Shown in pieces: positions 49,621 through 53,965 of a DNA stretch of 53,965 nucleotides. The DNA is from Ilumatobacteraceae bacterium. Its GTDB lineage: Bacteria > Actinomycetota > Acidimicrobiia > Acidimicrobiales > Ilumatobacteraceae. The position numbers and the translations under genes were made by a program. The DNA lies in assembly GCA_023262255.1 (NCBI GenBank), contig JALRBT010000002.1, positions 1 through 53,965 on the forward strand, in the 5' to 3' direction. The notes under the pieces are model-generated. The model did not search any database and had not been told where the DNA came from. It saw only the letters and a list, made by a program, of their open reading frames with translations. How positions within the stretch are numbered: position 1 is the stretch's first letter; each line of letters starts with the position of its first letter.

Positions 49621-51663
49621 TCAGCGGTTGGTGAGCGCTTCGCGAAGCGCCGCCATCAAGTCATCATGGCTGGATGCGGGAGCCTGACACGCGAACTGCC
49701 GACACACGTAGGCGAGATCGTCCCTTCGGTCCGCGAACAACGGCGATGGGAACTCCTCACCCCAGCCAAGTACCACCGTTGGTAGCCATCGTGCATGGAT
49801 GGTTCGCACCAAGTCACCCCGCTTGCCGGTAACCACCACTTCGGTGGGCCCGACATGGCGAAGGTGCAACGCACAAAGCAGGTGGGGGAATGCCGTGGGG
49901 GCATTCGACACGATGCGCGCGAGCAATTTGAGAATGGCATCGGCGTGTTCGAGGTAGCGCTCGTCGCCGGTGAGGGCGGCGAGTCGCTGGAGCGCGAGTG
50001 CAGCCACCGAGTTCGCCGACGGGGTGGCGTTGTCGACGAGGTCCTTCTGGCGAACGATCAATCGTTCGCCGTCGTTGGGCGTGGTGAAGAGTCCGCCCTC
50101 GTCGGGGTCCCAATGATGGGTGAGTAGTTGTTCGGCGGCTTCGCGCGCAAGTCCGATCCAGCGGGCGACACCCGACAATTCGTACAGGCGAGTGAATGCA
50201 TCGACCAGATTGGCGAGGTCGGCGGCCATCGCGAGATGTTTGGGGATCGCATCACGATGCCAGGTACGCAACCAGCGACCATCGTCGCGTCTCATGGTGG
50301 TGGCGAGGAAGTTCCCGGCGCGTTGCGCGGCAGCAGCCCACTCGTCGTTGGCGTACGCGGCTGCGGCCTCGGCCAGCGACGACACCATCAGCGCGTTCCA
50401 CTCCGTGATCACCTTGTCGTCGCGCAGCGGTCGATGGCGCGTATTGCGGGCGGCCAGGAGCAGTCGTCGAACGTTCTCCACGTCGTCGTCTCGCAATAGT
50501 CGTCCGCGCTGCGAGATGCGACACGGAATCGATTTGCCCTCGAAGTTGCCCGAATCGGTGATGTCGTACCACGACAGTGCACGGTCGACGAGATGAGCCG
50601 GCACGATACGTCGCACTTGATCGGGGGTGAACACGTAGAAGTACCCCTCGTGGGAGTGGCCCGACTCGTCGAGGGAGTCCGCATCCTCCGCGCTGTAGAA
50701 CGCGCCCTCGGGTGAGCGCAAGTCGTGCAGTACGTAGCCGACCGTCTCCTCCACGACTTGGCGCCATCGCGGCTCACTCATCACCAACGAAGCGTGGAGG
50801 TACGGGCGCACGAGCAGCGCCTGGTCGTAGAGCATCTTCTCGAAGTGGGGAACCAGCCACTTCTCATCCACGCTGTACCGCGCGAATCCACCGCCGAGGT
50901 GGTCGTACATCCCGCCGGAAGCCATCGCGTCGAGCGACGTGGTGATCATCGTGCGAGTCGCAGGGGACTCGTCGTTGAGGTAGGACCGCAGGAGCAACTC
51001 GAGCGCCATGGTGGACGGGAACTTCGGTGCCGCGCCGAATCCGCCCCAGGCGGCGTCAAACGTCTCGCCAAGTTGTTTCACGGCGATCGCCATCGCGTCG
51101 ATGGACGGAAGTTGCGGGTTGGTGGAGATCTGCGACGTTCGACCGATGTTCTCCACCAGGGCCGCCACGTTGTTGTCGATGTCATCGCGTCGGTTGCGCC
51201 ATGCATCGTCGATCGCGGTCATGAGTTGCATGAACGTCGCCTTGGGGTAGTAGGTGCCACCGAAGAACGGTCGTTGGTCTGGGGTGAGGAACACGGTCAT
51301 CGGCCATCCACCGCGACCCGTCATCGCTTGAACTGCATCCATGTACACGCTGTCCACGTCGGGTCGCTCCTCACGATCCACCTTCACGTTGACGAACAGC
51401 CGGTTCATCACCTCTGCAACCTCGGCATCCTCGAACGACTCGTGGGCCATCACGTGGCACCAGTGGCAGGCGGAATATCCGACCGACAACAACACCGGAA
51501 CGTCGCGACGACGCGCCTCCGCGAAGGCCTCGTCGCACCAGGGCCACCACGCCACCGGATTGTCGCGATGTTGGCGAAGATAGGGCGATGATTCGAGCGC
51601 GAGGCGATTCACGCCGGGGGTTGCGGTCACGTCGCTATGCGCCGACGGCGTGATATCCGCCAT
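49621..51663 (-). CDS. DUF255 protein (thioredoxin-like plus (alpha/alpha)6 domain)
   Basis: A 680-residue protein of the YyaL/SSP411 type. It opens [20 protein letters not shown], then the thioredoxin-like [20 protein letters not shown] with a CHWC pair, [17 protein letters not shown] and [13 protein letters not shown] long helical glycosidase-like domain ([20 protein letters not shown]) follows. The reaction is unknown. The ATG at 51663 overlaps the inhA gene by 29 bases; a GTG at 51630, just after that gene ends, is the main alternative. It may be co-transcribed with inhA. Confidence 0.85.
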   Translation of the reverse strand: MADITPSAHSDVTATPGVNRLALESSPYLRQHRDNPVAWWPWCDEAFAEARRRDVPVLLSVGYSACHWCHVMAHESFEDAEVAEVMNRLFVNVKVDREERPDVDSVYMDAVQAMTGRGGWPMTVFLTPDQRPFFGGTYYPKATFMQLMTAIDDAWRNRRDDIDNNVAALVENIGRTSQISTNPQLPSIDAMAIAVKQLGETFDAAWGGFGAAPKFPSTMALELLLRSYLNDESPATRTMITTSLDAMASGGMYDHLGGGFARYSVDEKWLVPHFEKMLYDQALLVRPYLHASLVMSEPRWRQVVEETVGYVLHDLRSPEGAFYSAEDADSLDESGHSHEGYFYVFTPDQVRRIVPAHLVDRALSWYDITDSGNFEGKSIPCRISQRGRLLRDDDVENVRRLLLAARNTRHRPLRDDKVITEWNALMVSSLAEAAAAYANDEWAAAAQRAGNFLATTMRRDDGRWLRTWHRDAIPKHLAMAADLANLVDAFTRLYELSGVARWIGLAREAAEQLLTHHWDPDEGGLFTTPNDGERLIVRQKDLVDNATPSANSVAALALQRLAALTGDERYLEHADAILKLLARIVSNAPTAFPHLLCALHLRHVGPTEVVVTGKRGDLVRTIHARWLPTVVLGWGEEFPSPLFADRRDDLAYVCRQFACQAPASSHDDLMAALREALTNR

Positions 51664-52402
51664 CGACGTGGACAATCTCGCCCGTGGTGGCAGGAAACCA
51701 ATCCGACAGCAAGGCGCAACATGCCCGAGCGACGGCGGAGGCATCGTGGATGTCCCAACCCAAGGGCGCTCGCTGACTCCAAATGTCCTCGAACTGTGCG
51801 AACGACGGAATGGACTTTGCGGCCATCGTTCGGATGGGACCTGCGGCAACCAGGTTGCAGCGCACCCCTCGTGGGCCGAGTTCCTTCGCCAAGTACCGGT
51901 TGGTGGACTCCAACGCCGACTTGGCCACACCCATCCAGTTGTAGGCGGGCCAGGCGACCGTGTTGTCGAAGTCCAGACCGACGATGCTTCCTCCACCGGT
52001 CATCAGTGGAACGAAGGCGTCGGCCAGCGTCTTCAAGGAGAAGGCCGAAACATGGACGGCGACCGACACATCGTCCCACGTTGCGGCCATCAGGTCGTCG
52101 CCAAGGCACGCTGCCGGCGCGAAACCAATGGAGTGCAGGACGCCGTCCACTCCGCCGAGATGTTCCCGCGCGGCATCGCGAGCGCTGGCAACGTGTTCGG
52201 GATTGGTGACGTCGAACTCGGCAACCATGCACGGGGCCGGGAGTTTCTTGGCGGTGCGTTGCGTGATGGAAAGTCCGCGTCCCGCACCCGTCAGCATCAC
52301 CGTGGCACCCTGTTCCTGGGCCAACTTGGCGACGCCAAAGGCCAGCGACGCGTCCGTGAGCACCCCGGTGATGACGAGCCGCTTCCCGGCAAGAATTGCC
52401 AC
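51635..52402 (-). CDS. inhA: Enoyl-ACP reductase, InhA/FabI type
   Basis: The GTG at 52402 ([20 protein letters not shown]) is the start; the track ORF runs on antisense to npdG. The 255-residue NADH-dependent reductase matches mycobacterial InhA closely in [20 protein letters not shown] and [20 protein letters not shown]. The catalytic Tyr and Lys are present, and [13 protein letters not shown] and [13 protein letters not shown] are also typical. It performs the last reduction of FAS-II elongation. Its promoter region is only 18 bases, shared with divergent npdG. Confidence 0.9.
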   Translation of the reverse strand: MAILAGKRLVITGVLTDASLAFGVAKLAQEQGATVMLTGAGRGLSITQRTAKKLPAPCMVAEFDVTNPEHVASARDAAREHLGGVDGVLHSIGFAPAACLGDDLMAATWDDVSVAVHVSAFSLKTLADAFVPLMTGGGSIVGLDFDNTVAWPAYNWMGVAKSALESTNRYLAKELGPRGVRCNLVAAGPIRTMAAKSIPSFAQFEDIWSQRAPLGWDIHDASAVARACCALLSDWFPATTGEIVHVDGGYHAVGA

Positions 52403-52406
52403 GTCG

Positions 52407-52415
52407 CTACGGTAG
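52407..52415. promoter_or_regulatory. Symmetric bidirectional -10 element between inhA and npdG
   Basis: CTACGGTAG reads TACGGT on the + strand (7 bases before the npdG ATG) and TACCGT on the - strand (6 bases before the inhA GTG). One near-palindromic element could serve both leaderless genes. Confidence 0.5.
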
Positions 52416-52420
52416 TGGAC

Positions 52421-53089
52421 ATGACTACTTCGCTCCCGAGCATCGGTTATCTGGGTGGAACAGGACCGGCCGGGAGTGCACTCGCGGTGCGTCTTGCCTC
52501 GGTGGGATATCCGGGTGTCATCGGCTCTCGCACCGCCGAGCGCGGGCGTGAAGTGGTTGCCGAGTTGCTCACGAAGTGGGCTGACCGCGGTCTGCAACTC
52601 TCGGGTGGCGACAATGCGCAGGCAGCCGCGTGCGACATCATCGTGCTGGCGACTCCGTGGGACTCGGCCGCCACGACGGTGACCGAACTCTCGCCCTCGT
52701 TGGAAGGAAAGATCGTGATCACCATGGCCAATGCGCTCGTGCGAGTTGGCAGGGAGTTCCAGCCCCTCATTCCGCCACGCGGCAGCATCGCCGCCCACGT
52801 GCAGGCGGCGATTCCGAAATCCAACGTTGTGGCGGCATTCCAGCACCTTCCCGCCACCGAATTGGGGGCGCTCGACCACGAGGTGGACAGCGACGTACTG
52901 ATCTGCTCCGATGATCCGCAATCGACCAAGACGGTCAGCGAGATCGTGTCGCGCATTGCCGGATGTCGTCCGCTCAATGCAGGGCTCCTGTCCAATGCCC
53001 TCGCCATCGAGGCGCTCACCGCGGTGTTGCTGCAGTTGAACGTTCGATACAAGACTCGCGTGGCTCCGCGCTTCACCGGAATCGACTGA
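52421..53089 (+). CDS. npdG: F420-dependent NADP reductase NpdG
   Basis: A 222-residue Rossmann protein: IGYLGGTGPAGSALAVRLAS is the NADP loop, VIGSRTAERGREVVAELL contains the Ser/Arg for the 2'-phosphate, and HLPATELG followed by LICSDD matches the F420-binding side. SNALAIEALTAVLLQLNVRY is the conserved C-terminal helix. It transfers hydride between NADPH and coenzyme F420, so the organism should use F420. The ATG at 52421 is divergent from inhA by 18 bases. Confidence 0.88.
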   Translation: MTTSLPSIGYLGGTGPAGSALAVRLASVGYPGVIGSRTAERGREVVAELLTKWADRGLQLSGGDNAQAAACDIIVLATPWDSAATTVTELSPSLEGKIVITMANALVRVGREFQPLIPPRGSIAAHVQAAIPKSNVVAAFQHLPATELGALDHEVDSDVLICSDDPQSTKTVSEIVSRIAGCRPLNAGLLSNALAIEALTAVLLQLNVRYKTRVAPRFTGID

Positions 53090-53097
53090 ACGAGCAC

Positions 53098-53965
53098 GTG
53101 CGGCTCTACGACACGGCGCGACGCGACATCGTCGAATTCGCTCCCGGCAACGAAGTGAAGATGTACGTGTGCGGGGTGACACCGTACGACGCCACGCATC
53201 TCGGTCACGCGTTCACGTTCATCACCTACGACGTGCTCATTCGTCGATTGATCGACACCGGTCGGACCGTCAAATGCATTCGCAACGTGACCGACGTCGA
53301 CGACCCGCTGTTCGCCAAGGCGCGAGAGTTGAACATGCACTACCTCGACCTCGCGGCCAGGGAGGAAAAGCGGCTGGAGGACGATCTCCAAGCGCTCGGG
53401 TTCGTGCCGATGCACTCCACTCCACGCGCGTCGTCGGCGATTCCGGAGATTCGCGGATTCATCGGCAAGGTGTTGGAACGCGGGTTCGCCTACCAGGCGG
53501 GTGGTTCGGTGTACTTCGACGTGGCGCGGTTTTCCTCGTTCGGTTCGGTTTCGGGGTACGACGAGGTTCGAATGTTGGAACTGGCGCGGGAACGCGGGGG
53601 CAACGTGGACGACCCGAACAAGCGTCACCCGCTCGACTTCGTGCTCTGGCAGCCGTCGGCCCACGACGAACCGGCCTGGGACACCATCTGGGGGCCGGGT
53701 CGCCCCGGCTGGCACATCGAGTGCAGCGCGCTCGCACTGCGTGAATTGGGAACCACCATCGACCTGCATGGGGGAGGCACCGACCTCATTTATCCGCATC
53801 ATGAGTGCGAGCGGGCCCAATCCGAGGCCGCGACGGGTGCGGCGTTCGTCAAACACTGGATGCACGTGGCCATGGTGTGGATGGACGGCCACAAGATGTC
53901 CAAGAGTCGGGGAAACCTCGTCTTCGTCGACGCCTTGCGCCGCCGATACGATCCGCGTGCCATCC
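53098..53965 (+). CDS. mshC: MshC-type cysteine:GlcN-Ins ligase (3' truncated by window)
   Basis: The frame starts at GTG 53098 (VRLYDTARRDIVEF), 8 bases after npdG, and is open to the window end. MYVCGVTPYDATHLGHAFTF carries the zinc cysteine and HIGH-type element in the form THLGHA that marks MshC rather than CysS. NVTDVDDPLFAKA, GRPGWHIECSALALRELG, GGGTDLIYPHHE and HKMSKSRGNLVFV continue the match. MshC joins cysteine to glucosaminyl-inositol in mycothiol synthesis. A cysteinyl-tRNA synthetase is the alternative, less likely from these motifs. Confidence 0.85.
   Translation, partial: MRLYDTARRDIVEFAPGNEVKMYVCGVTPYDATHLGHAFTFITYDVLIRRLIDTGRTVKCIRNVTDVDDPLFAKARELNMHYLDLAAREEKRLEDDLQALGFVPMHSTPRASSAIPEIRGFIGKVLERGFAYQAGGSVYFDVARFSSFGSVSGYDEVRMLELARERGGNVDDPNKRHPLDFVLWQPSAHDEPAWDTIWGPGRPGWHIECSALALRELGTTIDLHGGGTDLIYPHHECERAQSEAATGAAFVKHWMHVAMVWMDGHKMSKSRGNLVFVDALRRRYDPRAI

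Noticed and set aside
52447-53892. 481-residue - strand ORF antisense to npdG and mshC
   Set aside because: Both + strand genes are well supported; no domain signature in the antisense.
1-53965. tRNA, rRNA, CRISPR arrays, insertion sequences, attachment sites, replication origin
   Set aside because: I looked for cloverleaf tails, spaced repeats, transposase motifs and clustered origin boxes while reading and found none I could support.

Overview
The window is a gene-dense, high-GC chromosomal segment of about 54 kb. It looks like a member of the Actinomycetota, most probably the class Acidimicrobiia (inference from gene content and from protein sequences I recognise). The actinobacterial markers are a bacterial proteasome activator (Bpa) homologue, an InhA-type enoyl reductase, an F420:NADP reductase, a MshC-type ligase (mycothiol), a PimB-like mannosyltransferase, a DUF3040 protein and a SepF/FtsZ cell-division set without FtsA. 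The MurE protein carries the DNPR motif of meso-diaminopimelate ligases. I see no tRNA, rRNA, CRISPR array, insertion sequence or phage gene, and no gene-free stretch longer than 300 bases.

Layout. Bases 1-2.5 kb hold the end of thrB, a small phosphatase, two tiny Cys-rich proteins and a trypsin-like protease. Bases 2.5-7.3 kb form a + strand run: queG, a pimB-like GT4, a START-like protein, an ROK glucokinase and an alaC-like aminotransferase. Bases 7.4-8.2 kb hold a broken coiled-coil/membrane gene and a small relative in architecture. Bases 8.2-12.7 kb are on the - strand: glpK, an OmpR-type two-component pair, an inositol-monophosphatase-family gene and a small membrane protein. Bases 12.8-18.1 kb are on the + strand: dinB, DUF3040, a second ROK kinase, an acyl-CoA dehydrogenase, a conserved hypothetical, an HNH endonuclease and a lipoate-ligase-fold protein. 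An ABC exporter (- strand) is divergent from the division and cell wall (dcw) cluster.

The dcw cluster and its extension run from 20.0 to about 42.5 kb: mraZ, rsmH, ftsL-like, ftsI, murE, mraY, murD, ftsW, murG, murC, a single murB-ftsQ fusion, ftsZ, yggS, sepF, yggT, ileS, a Lys-rich DksA-like protein, lspA and an rluD-type synthase. Most junctions are ATGA or GTGA overlaps, so the genes are probably translationally coupled. murF, ddl, ftsA, the YfiH/pgeF gene and divIVA are not in their usual places. The last 11 kb hold an Rrf2 regulator, an alkaline-phosphatase-family protein, bpa, dnaE, an unrecognised gene, a nitroreductase, a DUF255 protein, inhA/fabI, npdG and the 5' part of mshC.

The strongest new signals are these. 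(1) The mraZ-rsmH interval has a possible 29-codon leader ORF that ends one base before a 32-bp uninterrupted RNA stem; that stem would bury the rsmH start region. (2) The MraZ operator has four TGG boxes in strict 10-bp phase over a consensus promoter. (3) MurB and FtsQ are one 725-residue protein. (4) A DksA-like protein has lost all its zinc-finger cysteines and gained a histone-like basic tail of about 240 residues. (5) A recurrent -10 element (TANNNT) lies 6-8 bases before start codons, implying many leaderless transcripts; in several cases the upstream TAG stop codon is itself the start of the -10. (6) A 29-bp tandem repeat lies directly upstream of the glpK promoter.
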